Shown here in pieces: positions 46,211 to 57,289 of a stretch of 64,000 bases of DNA (position 1 is its first letter; every line of letters begins with the position of its first letter). The DNA is from Areca catechu (taxonomy: Eukaryota > Streptophyta > Magnoliopsida > Arecales > Arecaceae). The notes below the pieces were generated by a model, which saw only the letters and a program-made list of their open reading frames with translations, was not told where the DNA came from and did no database searches. Made by a program: the position numbers and the translations under genes. The stretch spans positions 67,474,021 through 67,538,020 of the forward strand of contig CM038046.1 in the NCBI GenBank assembly GCA_021397845.1, given 5' to 3'.

Positions 46211-46675
46211 ATGAATATCGATGGACCCAATGCCTATGTGCATGAGATACTACCAGATTTAGGTATTAGCTCCACCTTCATCATCTCAGGTCTTATAGAG
46301 TACAGGGAGACAGCAGCGATACCTAGCGAGCACCCTGAGCCTATCCCTCCCTTTGAGAGAGAACCCACCTTAGAGTGTCCACCAACCAATTGGCCAAATA
46401 GTAAGGAAAAGATCGAGAGAATCCTGGACGATCAAGCCATATGTACCCAGAATTATAGCTATTAGAGATATTTGGTCCGGTGGAAAGGTCAGCAAGAATC
46501 TGAGGACTCGTTGATCACCCGTGAGGATCAGCAACACCTCAACCCAAACTTACTCGAGCACTATGAGAGCCATGTTATCCCACACTCGACGGGGTCGAGT
46601 TCCTCCCACCCCAGGATAATTGGTGGAGGCACCAGGATCAGACACAGATTACTGGGCCCTATTTGGTTTACCTAG
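46211..46675 (+). pseudogene. pol: Integrase tail and chromodomain of element D
   Basis: One frame with a single stop (46463) encodes DGPNAYVHEILPDLGISS, then a linker, then a chromodomain (ILDDQAICTQN, YLVRWKGQQESEDS, REDQQHLNPNLLEHY). It is homologous to the remnants in A, B and C but clearly diverged. The frame runs 54 bases into the right LTR, as in A. Confidence 0.78.
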
Positions 46676-48180
46676 CCATGTGTCAAATTTTGTAATCAAC
46701 TATAATTGAGTCATGTAATAAGTTGAGGTTAGTTGATTTGTCTCAACCGTCAACCTAGTCATTATTTTGAGTCCTGTATATCAGTTATGAGTCCAATATG
46801 AGCTAAATTTTTGTACAAGAGAGGAGGTTGCCATATTTTGGAGTTCCACCAGGCCACATCCAGGAGTCAGAGGCCACTACATCAGCCCATTGGATTTTGT
46901 GTGACAACCTAGGATTCAAGATGCTTTCGGAAACCCTGATTCCTTCAAATGCCCTCTAGATGCCCAAATTCCCTTCGAGATGCCAGAGCATATTCTCAGA
47001 ATAGGGCACCCATGATTTGAGAGGTCCACCTGAATCCAAGTCCAAAGAAATCAAGCCCAGGTACCAAGGTCAAGCCCTTAAGAAGCAAGATTCCAGGGAA
47101 TATTCCTGCTACCAAGCTAACAGGCCACCCTTGCTTCCAAAGGCCTAAACCCATGCACCCAAGCCCCTTAGGGCCGGCCCCTTATTGATCCTAAAGACCC
47201 AACATGCCCCCCTAGGCATCCTTGAAGTGTTGGCCAAGTCCAAGAGGTGTCCTTGAGTGTAATAGTCAAAGCATGAAGGAGAAAGGAGAAGACTAGGTCA
47301 ATTCCTAACCTAATGGGGATTTGTTTTTCTAACCTAGCTAGGAAAAAACTTGTATTTCATTTGGAAAGAGGACTTGTAACCCAAGTGTAACCATGGTTAG
47401 TGAGGGCTTGGAAACTCTATAAATACCCAACCCCTCCCCCTCTTGTAAGCATCTCTTTCTTATGAATACAATTTGCTGAAATTTGTGTTATTGCCTTGTG
47501 TTGGTGTTTTGTTTTGGTTCCTTGGTTTGTGTTTTGGTGCTTAGACGAATTCCTTGCTGCCCTAGCTTCCTTCCACACCCTAACTCACTACCATCCAAGC
47601 CTTCATACATCCAAGAAGAAGTGCCCTAGGCCACCAAGAGAGGAGATCTTCAACAAGCTTCGAACAGCCATCTTCTAACCTTAATCCTGATTCCTTTCAA
47701 TCCATAGTTCATTTTCTTATTTTTTAATTGCTGTTTTGATTAACCCAAAAAATTGTAGGATCCCTGAGGTGCTTCCCCTCCCCTGAGGAGGCCTTCTTTG
47801 CTGCCCGAACCGCCCAGATCAGCCATCAGATTTGAGGGAAACAAGGCTTCTTCTTCCATGCTCCGATCAGAGTATGAGTGATCTCATCTGCTACTGAATT
47901 TTAATCTCAAACTAGTAAGAAACCTTCCCTTCTCTTATTAACTGATTTAATAAAGAAAAGCTATCCTAACCTGGTAGTTTCTCAACTCTCAGGTCCTAGT
48001 TATTTCATTAGTTTGCATGAGTTTGCCTGCGACCCGATGATTCATTGAATTGCTAGACTTTCCGCTAGTTCTTGCTTTATTTTGAGATTCTAGCTTGCAA
48101 AAAAAATTATAAAAATCATAAAAAAAATTATTTTACTATTTTCCATGCATGTTTAGCAGTCCTAGAGTTGTCTCGCATCA
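46621..48180 (+). repeat. Element D right LTR
   Basis: It starts TGGTGGAGGCACC, ends CTCGCATCA, and is uninterrupted. It serves as the empty-site reference that shows E is an insertion in the left LTR. Confidence 0.88.
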
Positions 48181-48941
48181 CATTCCTTCCACTTTGTACC
48201 TGACCGTCCCTAGCCATGAGAGTAGTGTGAACGATCCTTTGAACTTAGGAGCTCTCCTCATGTATGAAGACCTCTTGAAAGATAGTCTTCGTTTCCCAAT
48301 CCATAGCTTCTTTGTTCAGATTTTCAATACCTAGAGAGTCACCCCCACCCAGCTGACCCCGAATAGTATTCGGGTTCTCTACAGCTTCGTGGTTCTGTGT
48401 CGGGAGGCTGACATCGAGCCAAGAGCATCTTTATTTTCCAATTTTTTCTTGTTGAAACAGGACTTCTGAAGTTAGGAGTGGTGGATGTTTAGTCCATGCC
48501 CTGGCCAAAAGGTTCTATGGGGGCTTCCATCCATAATTCACTGATGGAAGTCCCGGTACTTCTTTGTAGATAGCCTGGAGCCATGGGGCTTTGAGGCAGC
48601 CTGGAGGGAGCCGATGCCGAATGCTCTGAATGGAAGGAAAGTCTCGAGGGCTGGCGAGGCTAACTTCCATAAATTGGATGATGAAGATCCAAAGTTTATC
48701 GACTTTACGCTTCATGAGGGGAGTCTTCACCAGGCCGGACTCAGCCAGCACCTAATGCTAGGTAGGACGAGAGTGGTAGAGAGAGAGATCGGCTTTTTTT
48801 TTTTATTCTCTATTGGCTTGGTGACCATAGCTAACTCTAACTTTGTTTGTTGATAGGAGGGAAGATGAAGCCAGATCGGGCAATCCTTTCAGCATGGTCT
48901 GCATAGCAAAGGCAGTTCAGATTATGGAGTTGACCCCACAG
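48181..48941 (+). pseudogene. Antisense gene of element F, segment 2
   Basis: The frame continues segment 1 with VNDPLNLGALLMYEDLLKDS, FPIHSFFVQI and TPTQLTPNSIRVLYSFVVLC, characteristic Transposase_28-type blocks. It is broken by a TAG at 48331 and frameshifts around 48470-48600. The 48614-48761 stretch is open, then comes an apparent intron, then GGKMKPDRAIL. Foldback element K interrupts it at 48941. Confidence 0.7.
48762..48856 (+). other. Apparent intron 1 in the antisense gene of F
   Basis: GTAGGA...TTGATAG, 95 bases with a T-run. Removing it joins HLMLG to GKMKPD in the same frame. Confidence 0.45.
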
Positions 48942-49660
48942 TGATGCAGAACTAATATGCATTCAATTTTTTTTATATGTTTTATATGTGGGGTTGAGTG
49001 ATTAATTCCCGAATTTCAGATTAAAATAAGTTATAGGGAATTTTTGATGAATGAAAACCTTGAGTTCTTCTATTGAGTTGTGTGATACCCTGCTGTGTGC
49101 ATAAAGGGGTTTGCGAGAGTTCTTCTTTCCAGTGCTGCAATCATCTTCCTGCTACCAACAAGCATCTCAGATCCCTGGACGCCCACTCCAAAAGAAGCCT
49201 TCCCTTGCTGTTTTTCCTTTGTTTTCTTGTTCCTTTGTGAGTTTTCTAACCCCTGACAGGTCGTTTGCAGGTCCCCGAGTTCCTACGAATCCAACGACTC
49301 CAGCCAAGCCTCAATCGGATCACCGAGCAGAAAGCCGGGTATCCGCGGGTCTTTGGCTCGATTTTCCAGGCCGCATCCGTCGAGGAACGAGAGACCCTTT
49401 TGCTGCGATCTTCACAGACGTTGTCAGGTACACCCCTCTACCTCCAGTAGTTTTATTGTAGGAGAACTTGCCCTAACCGAGGCTTCTCAGCCCCGGCGAT
49501 CCTTCTTTTCTACTTTTCTAGGTCCTAATCTGCATGCTGATCTTCTAAAATTCATATAAAATTCCCTATAACTTATTTTAATCTGAAATTCGGGAATTAA
49601 TCACCCAACCCCACATATAAAACATATAAAAAAAATTGCATGCATATTAGTTCCGCATCA
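48942..49660 (+). mobile_element. Element K: foldback solo LTR
   Basis: The first 103 bases (48942-49044) are the inverted complement of the last 103 (49558-49660) with three mismatches. Ends are TGATGC...GCATCA, and CACAG is repeated on both sides (48937-48941 and 49661-49665). The interior has the U5 features of the A/D/E LTRs, including CTTCTCAGCCCCGGCGATCC. It splits the antisense gene of F. ORFs inside have no domain. Confidence 0.85.
49481..49492 (+). other. U5 hairpin (K)
   Basis: GGCT and AGCC pair around TCTC, extended outward by CCG/CGG with one mismatch. It is at the same position relative to CGATCCT as in family A. Confidence 0.45.
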
Positions 49661-49665
49661 CACAG

Positions 49666-50380
49666 TAGTCGAAGAAGCGGGCAGCAGAACTTGTGCCCGA
49701 GAGGTCAAAAAATGATGGATAGCAGAGCCATCCACCACGGTGGAATCGGTCGAGTCAGGGGATGACATGCCTCTGATCGAACGCCGAAGGATGATCGCAT
49801 CCGAGCGATCCTCTTCGGTCGGGCAACAGATCACCCCGATCGAAGAGAGGCTTCCGATGCTGACTGGGGGGGATGCGGCTCCTTCGTCCCTGCCATTGGA
49901 GTCGACTGTGGTGACCTCCCCGGCCACTAGAGGAATCCCTACAGGAGAGGGGTCGTTGACCATTGATGAGAGGGCCGGTGATGCCCTTAAGGAGGAGGAG
50001 AACCGAAAGTGGCGCAATGCCGAAGAGGCAAAGGAGCTGCATCAAAGGGCTGCTCCTGACAATGATGGGCGGTCGGTGAACAAGGCTGCCAGTAGTTCCC
50101 TCCGTCACCTTCTGGGGGTAAGTATCACTTTTACTTCTTCATTCCGACTTCATGAGTGGCAATTTCCTAACTGCACGTGTTTATCGGCAGCTGATTAGAG
50201 ATAACTTGGTGATGGATGAGGGCCTGGGCGAGCTGCTCTATCTGAAGGAGCAGTTGACCCAGAGGGCCGAAGTGGCAGAGCTGGCAAGGGACACAGCCTG
50301 GAAGGCGATAACGGCCTCTAGGGAAGTGGCAAGGGACACAGCCTGGAAGGCGATAACGGCCTCTAGGGAACTAGATTAGA
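49666..50380 (+). pseudogene. Antisense gene of element F, segment 3
   Basis: It continues after K with VESVESGDDMPLIERRR and a low-complexity Ser/Pro/Glu region. An apparent intron (50118-50190) is followed by LIRDNLVMDEGLGELLYLKE and an Ala/Arg/Glu-rich probable coiled coil. A 45-base in-frame duplication (from 50283 and 50328, ARDTAWKAITASREV) is present. One TGA lies near 49712. Truncated element G cuts it at about 50380. Confidence 0.65.
50118..50190 (+). other. Apparent intron 2 in the antisense gene of F
   Basis: GTAAGTATC...TTATCGGCAG, 73 bases with strong plant splice consensus. Splicing joins LRHLLG to LIRDNL in frame. Confidence 0.6.
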
Positions 50381-51600
50381 GAATGATTCATGGAAGGGCC
50401 TATAGATGATGACCTCAAGACTTGAAATTTGACCTATGGGTGAGGAAAGGTATACTCTATAGAAGGGTAGGTCAGTCTTGCGAAGGAAGGGGTCTGGGGT
50501 CATAAGGAGGACTTCTACAGGACTGGGTGAATCAATCCGCTCAAGAAAAGGATGTCCAACTGAGATTACGGGAGAGACCTTAGTGGCTGAGCATGGGACA
50601 AGGTCCAATTGTAAGAGGCTTGATTCAGTCATCCTAAGGAGAGGATCTACCATAGGGTGGGCAAACTTAAACAGTTCAGTGCAAAGATCTTCAATTGGTA
50701 CTTGGGGAATGACTGTCATTAGAGGGTACAAACTAATAGCTCGGGCTAACCTATGAGTTCTTCCTGGGGGTATTTGACTAAAGGAACCTGGTTCTCACAA
50801 ATCTCTTGAATTTCTGAACTAGGTCCTACCAGTTGGTTGTTTTCCAAGGTCTCCTCAGGTAAGGAACCAATAGTATCAATGTCACATTCTTCAAGTTCTT
50901 CCCCCTCATATTCATCAACTAGACTCAAGCCAGCATCATATACTTCCTCGATGCCATCTTCAATGGGTTTCGGGTCAGTGGTAATCGGGTCAACTAATTC
51001 TAAGCTTGTCATACCTAACCATTCTTCCTCATTGGTAGGCTTGGGTTCTCCCTCATTAATGTCATCCTTAGGATTCTTACCACTTAGCTGTGCACAAGCC
51101 AGTCCTATGCATGGGCACTGACTAGATTTATGGCCTCTTTCTTCACAAAACAAACATTCTTGAGATATAGGAACCTGGGTCACACTGGGTTTCAAGCTAG
51201 TAGAGACCTTACTTGGGCTTGGGTGTGGATCTAAATGGTTTGATCTAGAAGACTGGGGTTGTTGAGTGACTAGTCTAGAATATTGTAAGGACCTCTCATA
51301 GACACGATCCATACTATAGATATCATGGTTAGGCTTCCTAAGGTTATGCTCGGGATCATGGTATAAGGTCCTCCTAGGCTCCTGGCATGGGTGAGGTTGG
51401 GGCCTATTAAATTTTGGATCAGGGGTCCAATTTTGATGTCTACGTTTCTCAAGTACTTGGACTCGATCCCTAAATTGGGAAAAACCCTCATTCATGTCCT
51501 GACTCAATTTGGTCATACTTTAGGTAAGATTTCTAACCATGGCCTCTAAATCAGGTTGGGTTTGACCAGGTTGGTAGGGTACTCCATTCCGGGTAGACAT
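50381..51600 (-). pseudogene. gag: Gag of element G (zinc-knuckle type, no capsid domain)
   Basis: ATG 51600 (minus) starts STRNGVPYQPG as in A. A stop near residue 27 is followed by an open stretch (50746-51516) with a CCHC knuckle, CLFCEERGHKSSQC, at about 51130-51170 and an acidic YDAGLSLVDEYEGEE region. The C-terminal frame 50381-50731 continues until truncation. The capsid domain present in A and B is missing between the N-terminal region and DRVYERSLQYS. Confidence 0.8.
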
Positions 51601-52485
51601 GATGCAATCAAGCACACAAAATGAGACTCAACTGAACGACTACGGGCTAACTAGACCTAGAGCCCAAACTAGATGCCCAATCAGAGTGGCAAGCTAGCCT
51701 GTAGTAACTCAGGACTCAGCCAGGCAGGTGTAAGGGGAGTGTTAGGTCCCTGAATGCCAATCCTAGACATCAATCAGAGATTGGCCAGGTAGGCGGACCA
51801 GCACACAAGCCCTTCAGGATGGAATCCCTGAATCACCATTCTAGACACTGAGTACAAAGCACACACAGAGTAACCAGACAAACTGACTCAACACTAGCCT
51901 TGACCCGACTTGTTGATGTCCCTAGCCCACTATGGCAAATTAGGTCTAATCAATTTTTAGATTAAAGGCTTAGGTTCGAATGAGTGGGTGATGGTTTTGG
52001 GCTAAGGAGAGGTTATCAACTCCTCCCCTTATCTTAGATGCTCAAATGCCCTTAAGATGAATTAAGAGATGAACACTCAAAAATAATTAGATTGCAGAAC
52101 ACAAAAATAGAGTTGCAGTAATTTAATTCTCAGAAATCTCACGGAAACCAATAAATCACAAGAAAATTATGAAAAATAATTTCAATTATGCTGGTTTCAG
52201 AAAAATAAAAATTACCAAATTTGGAGTTACCTGCAGTGAGAAATAATTCCTGCAACAGGGCAATTACAGGTTGAAAACAGAGCACTTCCCCGTTTACAAT
52301 TCCTGCTACGAAGTTATAACCCAACGGATCCCCTACACGCCCTAGGAACACCCCATGGAATGGGAAGAGGAGGTTTGCACCTCGCTTAGTTCCTAGGACC
52401 GGACGTCCTGGGGAGTGTACTTCGAGCAGACAAAGTAAAAAGAGAGAGACTCAAACAAATAATCAAAACAGAAACCCTAGACAGG
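51601..52485 (-). other. Leader of element G
   Basis: Non-coding, homologous to 1413-2302 of A, including the shared leader module in minus orientation (around 51700-51860). Confidence 0.7.
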
Positions 52486-52559
52486 GCTCTGATACCAAAA
52501 TTGATGCAGGATGGAAGCTCTGATACCAAAATTGATGTAGAACGGAAGCTCTGATACCA
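52486..52559 (-). promoter_or_regulatory. Three tandem primer binding sites of element G
   Basis: GCTCTGATACCA at 52486-52497, 52517-52528 and 52548-52559, period 31, same pattern as B. Confidence 0.88.
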
Positions 52560-52563
52560 AAAA

Positions 52564-54321
52564 TGATGCATAACAAAGAACAAAGAAGCGTATGCTGAAG
52601 TAAATTTAGGATTAATTTCTTTTTTTTTTTTATATTTCAGAAATTGGCTTTGACTCAAAGAAAAGCTAAACTAAGTTGAAGGAAACTAGGTAAGGATTGA
52701 AAGCACAATTTAGAAGACACTAAATTATTAGAGTAGTTCAGAAGTAACGGATCGCTGGGGGTTGAGAAACTCCCAGACCTAGGGTTTCGCTCTGAACTTT
52801 CAACAGAACAGAAATAGAGAGGAGAGATGGTTTACCAACCAGACAGTGATCTTCTCAGAATTTGGGGTGGAAGAACTCTCTCGAGCAGATTGTTGGATCC
52901 TCGGATTCGGCTATCTTTGCAATGGATCCTCCAATACTGGTCTTGTAGTTTGGTCGGCTTCTCCTGGACTCAAGATCTGGGAAGAAGAAAAATAAGTGAG
53001 GGATTCCGAGACTCAGGGAAGGATTTACCAGTTCGAAGAACTTGAAGGTTGATGTCGCTGAGATTCGAATTCCCTTGAAGGCTGATTCAACTCCCACTGG
53101 AAAGAGCTTTGGATCTAAAGTACCCGGACTGTAGCTGGATGCTGGTGGTTGGCCTGGACTTGGGGAGAGAGGCCGTGGGAGGTGGAATATGCTAGGGCTT
53201 AGTGGAAAGAAAAGGGTGATGGGCGGCTAGGTTTTGGGAGTGGAGTGGCTAACCTAGGGTTTGGGTTTTGGAGATCTCACGCCTCCTCAAGGTTCCTGGG
53301 GAACCCGGATTTACTCCCTCACGGAGCTCAACACCTGGATGCAAGTGCGGAAGAGAGAAAACATAGAGTTTGCTCACTAAAAAAATTGGTTTCATTCATC
53401 TCATTCTTTTCAAACTTACATGGGGCTTTAATTTATAGGCCATTACAAGAGAGTAGGGTTTTACATCTTCCCATGTGGGACTAAAGGAGAGGATCTTCAA
53501 ATTACGATATCAATCCCTACTCATATGGCCGGCCAATTAATTCCAAAGTTGATTGAAGCTTTAAAAAGGAAAGTGGGTGGCGCCTCCTTGTCTTGACCTC
53601 CAAGAAAATATTTTTGTCCTTCTATGCTTGGCCTTATCTGGAAGTGTTTGGGCACCTCTTAACCTTGCCCTCCAAGAAAAAATTTGTTGCCTTTTATATC
53701 TGGCTTTAGTTGGAATGATTAGGGCACCTCCTAACCTTTCTTTTCAAGAGAAATCTCTTTCCTTTCATGGCTCAACCCTTTTTGGATACCTCCTTTTCTT
53801 TCTCCCCAAGTTATGGCTCCTTCTAACTTTGTTTTGAGTATTTCTGGCAGGTAATGGGCGCCACCTTGAATTTCTCTCCAAGAGAATTTCTTCCCTTTCA
53901 TAGTTTGGTTCTTTTGGGAAGTCTTGGGCCGCCCCCTTGATTTGTGGACCCCTGGTGGATTTCTCCTCAATTGGCGCAAGAAAGAGGGGAGCTGCTATCT
54001 GTGGTGTGGGGACCAAAGCCTGCTGGATGGAGATGTGGCACCCCCTGGACTCAAGCGTATGGCTGGGAGTGTGGGTGGGAGTGTGGCGCCCACTTGCTTG
54101 GCCTTGGGAGAAAATGTAACACCACCAGGTTGAAGCCCTAGTCCACTACTGAGTCAACATGACTCAACAAAATAAAAATGCAGGTAATACAAACTCAAAC
54201 TAAAATTGAGTTGATCAAGTCAACCCTTATTACAAGCCAAAAACCCTAATTCTTCGGGCAAGGTTAATCAGAGATCCAGATGGAGCTCTGAAGTCTTCTT
54301 CTGAGTCTGGTGCCCGCACCA
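52564..54321 (-). repeat. Element G 5' LTR
   Basis: It is homologous to the A/B/C LTRs, ending (plus strand) TGGTGCCCGCACCA before the resumed antisense gene of F. ORFs in 53731-54141 are LTR sequence. Confidence 0.85.
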
Positions 54322-54544
54322 GGAAGGGGAGGGCCCGAAGGTGGTAGATCTGAGTACCCGAGCAACCGATGCCCCAGCGGAGGTCGTCATAGAAGTGGAC
54401 AGAACGGACACCCCAATTGGAGCCGAGGCAGAAGCAGCCGAAGGGGTTGAGGAGGCCGAAGCGACTGTTGTTGCTGAGGGGGCCGAAGTGGCTATAGATG
54501 TTGTAGCTTCTAAGGGTCACACCTTGTTGTCAATAAAGGTTTGA
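54322..54544 (+). pseudogene. Antisense gene of element F, segment 4 (C-terminus)
   Basis: The frame 54341-54544 encodes an Ala/Glu/Val-rich acidic tail (EAEAAEGVEEAEATVVAEGA) ending in a natural-looking stop, with TCAATAAAGG overlapping the end as a possible poly(A) signal. It completes the gene begun at 19772, about 34.8 kb away because of D, K and G. Confidence 0.6.
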
Positions 54545-54632
54545 CCTTCAGTCTTTGTAAATAATCTTTTTGGGATGAAATGAAAGATCTTTTTCTTTTT
54601 CTTTTTACACTTTCTCATATATTTCTTTCTGA

Positions 54633-55249
54633 GATCTCTCTAAGTGTGGACCAGTCGGCTGATCTGAGTGGACGGTCGGACCTCCAGGGTAAGCATTGAA
54701 TAGTGACTCAAGTCGAAATAGATTCTCATAAGATTTCTGTTCTAAGTATTGGTCCGTCGGCTTTCTAGACCATAATTGATCAAAGTAGCGATCGGATGGT
54801 AGCTCAGGCCAGAGCAACGAGCTTAGGTAGTTTAACCTAAGTGTTGGTCCGTCGGCTCTCCGAAACCAAAAGTAATTGTGGCATCGGCCGGATTTCAGCT
54901 CAGGCGGGAACAATGAGCTTAGGAATTTTACCTATGTGTTGGTCCGTCGACTTTTCGGACCCAGAAGTTGTTGAGGCAGCGATCGGATTTCAGCTCAGGC
55001 TGGAGCAATGAGCTTAGGAATTAACCTAAGTGTTGGTCCGTTGGCTTTCCGGACCCAAGAGTAGTTGAGGTAGTGGTCTGATTTCAGCTCAGGCCGAAGC
55101 AATGAGCTTAGGAATTTAACCTAGGTGTTGGTCCGTCGGCTTCAAGACGCAGAAGTAATTGAGGCAGCGGTCGAATTTCAGCTCAGGCCGGAGCAATGAG
55201 CTTAGGAATTTAACCTAAGTGTTGGTCCGTCGGCTTTCTGGATTATGCT
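54633..55249. repeat. About 95-base tandem repeat array in F
   Basis: TGTTGGTCCGTCGGCT recurs near 54747, 54842, 54936, 55031, 55126 and 55220 (spacing 94-95), with a diverged unit before. Units also contain GGATTTCAGCTCAGGC and GCAATGAGCTTAGGAAT. It lies between the antisense gene and the end of pol. Confidence 0.88.
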
Positions 55250-55935
55250 GCTCTAGAGCCTTTGCCGATCAGAGTCGTACTTTTAGAAGTGGGCTGCCCT
55301 AGAGCCTTTGCCGACAGGAGTCGGACATTCGAAAGTGGGCTGCCCTGCAGCCTTTGCTGACTGGAGTCGGACTTTCGGAAGTGGGTTGCCCTAGAGCCTT
55401 TGCCAACCGGAGTCAGACTTTCGAAAATGGGCTACCATAGAGCCTTTGCCGACCAGAGTCGAACTTTCGGAAGTGGGCTTCCCTAGAGCCTTTGCCAACC
55501 GGAGTCAGACATTCATAACTGGGCTGTCCTAGAGCTTTTGCTGACCGGAGTTGGACTTTCAGAAGTGGACTGTCCTAGAGCCTTTGTCGACCGTAGTCGG
55601 ACTTTCCAAAGTGGGCTACCCTAGAGCCTTTGCCGACCGAAATCGGACTTTCGAAAGTGGGCTTCCCTGGAGTATTTGTTGATCGAAGTCGGACTTTCGA
55701 AAGTTGGCTGCCCTAGAGCCTTTGCCGACCAGAGTCAATCTTTTAGAAGTGGGCTGCCCTAGAGCCTTTGCCGACTGGAGTCGGACTTTCGGAAGTGGGC
55801 TGCCCTAGAGCCTTTGCCGACCAGAGTCGGACTTTCGGAAGTGGGCTGCCCTAGAGCCTTTACCGACCGGAGTCGGACTTTTGGAAGTGTGCTTCCCTAA
55901 AGCCTTTGCCGATCGGAGTCGGACATTCTGAAGTG
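55250..55935. repeat. About 46-base tandem repeat array in F
   Basis: About 15 head-to-tail units containing CTAGAGCCTTTGCCGACC, GGAGTCGGACTTTCG and AAGTGGGCTGCC, for example at 55255, 55301, 55393, 55439 and 55485. Units touch each other with no spacers. Confidence 0.9.
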
Positions 55936-55939
55936 GTTC

Positions 55940-57187
55940 GTAAAAGAAAAATGGACTTCATTGATAATACTTGTGGAGGTTGTCTACATTCCACGGACGT
56001 GACATATGTCATCTGTCCAAAAATGCAAGTCGATAGGTGCCGACTCGAACCACTTCAACGACCCGATAATGTGCTTCCTAATTTGGAGAAGGCTTGCCTT
56101 GCTTGGTCAGCCTCGAAACTTCGGTTCTCCTCAGGACCTGGTCTCCGACTCAGAAAGCTCATGCTTTGACTCGCGAGTTGTAATTTTTGCCATCTTCTGA
56201 TGGCATACCATGATCTTCATGCTTGCCCAAAGTCTAGTTTCTTCAAGCAAGTCCAGGTCAGCCCTTTGCTGCTCGGAGTTGGTCGGTTCAATGTAGTGGT
56301 CGATCCAGAGAGATTGAAGAGAGGTCTCAATATAGATGACACCTTCACTTCCATAAGTGAGGTTGAACGGAGTTTCGCCAGTTGACGCTCTGGCAGTCGT
56401 TCGATATACCCATAATACTGAGTGGAGTTCCTCCGCCCAATGTCCCTTTTCCTCATTGAGACGGGTCTTCAGCCCGTGCAAGATTGTCCGGTTGGTGACT
56501 TTAGCCTCTCCATTGCACCGAGGGTGACCGACCGATAAAGTCGGTGAGAGACATGATATTGCTGACAAAAGTCTTGAAATTTAGAGTTGTCAAACTGCCT
56601 TCCGTGGTTGGTAATAATCATCCAAGGAATGACGAATCGAAAGATGATATTGTTCCAAACAAAGTTCTCCACCTTGGTCTTCGTTATTTGTGCCAATGGT
56701 TCAGCCTCCACCTACTTGGTAAAATAGTCGATGGCCACAAGGAAAAATTTCAGTTTCCCGGAGGCCGTGAGAAAGGGTCCCAAGATATCCATCCCCCACA
56801 ATGTGAATGGCCATGGGGCCGTGATCGGAGTCAGCTCACTGGCGGGTCTCCTTTGAATGACGGAGTACCTCTGACATGCGTAGCACCTTGGGACGAAGTC
56901 CGACATGTCCTTCTGAATGGTGGGCCAGTAATATCCCTGCCGAATGATCTTGTAAGCTAAGGATCTTCCTCCGAGATGGTCACCACAGATACCTTCATGG
57001 ACTTCTCTAAGGGCGTAGTCGGCATCCGCCGGCCCCAAGCACTTTAACAGCGGCTGCGAGAATGACTGCTTATACAGGACACCATCAAGGATGATGTACA
57101 TAGAGGCCGTCAAGCGCACCCGCTTGGCCTTTGCCAGATCTTCCGGAAGTGTTCCTTTAGCCAGGAAGGCAAGGATTAGATCCATTC
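55940..57187 (-). pseudogene. pol: Integrase of Tat-lineage element F
   Basis: On the minus strand, the zinc-binding part (VHEGICGDHLGGRSLAYKII, RCYACQRY) is at about 56865-57000. The first catalytic Asp is in WGMDILGPF (about 56790). The second catalytic Asp (normally TDNG) reads TNHG near 56650, and the catalytic Glu (normally NGxAE) reads NGEAK near 56530, so two of three active-site residues are lost. ETPFNLTYGSE and the tail (RPWNVDNLHKYY near 55985) follow. The frame is split at about 56711, 56568 and in the tail. It cannot catalyse integration. Confidence 0.88.
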
Positions 57188-57289
57188 AAGAAATTTCTTA
57201 TTCTACCTAGAGGACTTCGGACGGCTATTTTGTAATGCTAGGGTACCACAGGTACTCCATAAAAGTTCGATCAAAGTCCCACTGGCGAC

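Larger units (their letters stand above)
19887..48180 (+). mobile_element. Element D: non-autonomous gypsy element with nested insertions
   Basis: The left LTR (19887-23106, containing insertion E) pairs with the right LTR (46621-48180). Inside are a primer binding site, a leader containing copia element H, a degenerate gag and an integrase-tail/chromodomain remnant; pol is missing. The flanks are CATCC (19882-19886) and CATTC (48181-48185), a target duplication with one later change. D is a distant relative of the A family, with the same layout and LTR start pattern. Confidence 0.88.
50381..54321 (-). mobile_element. Element G: truncated member of the A family
   Basis: The 5' LTR (52564-54321), triple primer binding site, leader and gag are present on the minus strand. 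The element stops inside gag at about 50381, directly against the antisense gene of F, with no 3' LTR, no chromodomain remnant and no target duplication. A deletion after insertion is the simplest reading. Confidence 0.85.

Noticed and set aside
48942..49660. K as a MITE or DNA-transposon foldback
   Set aside because: The TG/CA ends, 5-base duplication and U5 motifs of the neighbouring LTR families fit an LTR origin better.
55250..55935. Regular repeats that could be mistaken for a CRISPR array
   Set aside because: The 46-base units are head to tail with no unique spacers, in a plant retrotransposon.
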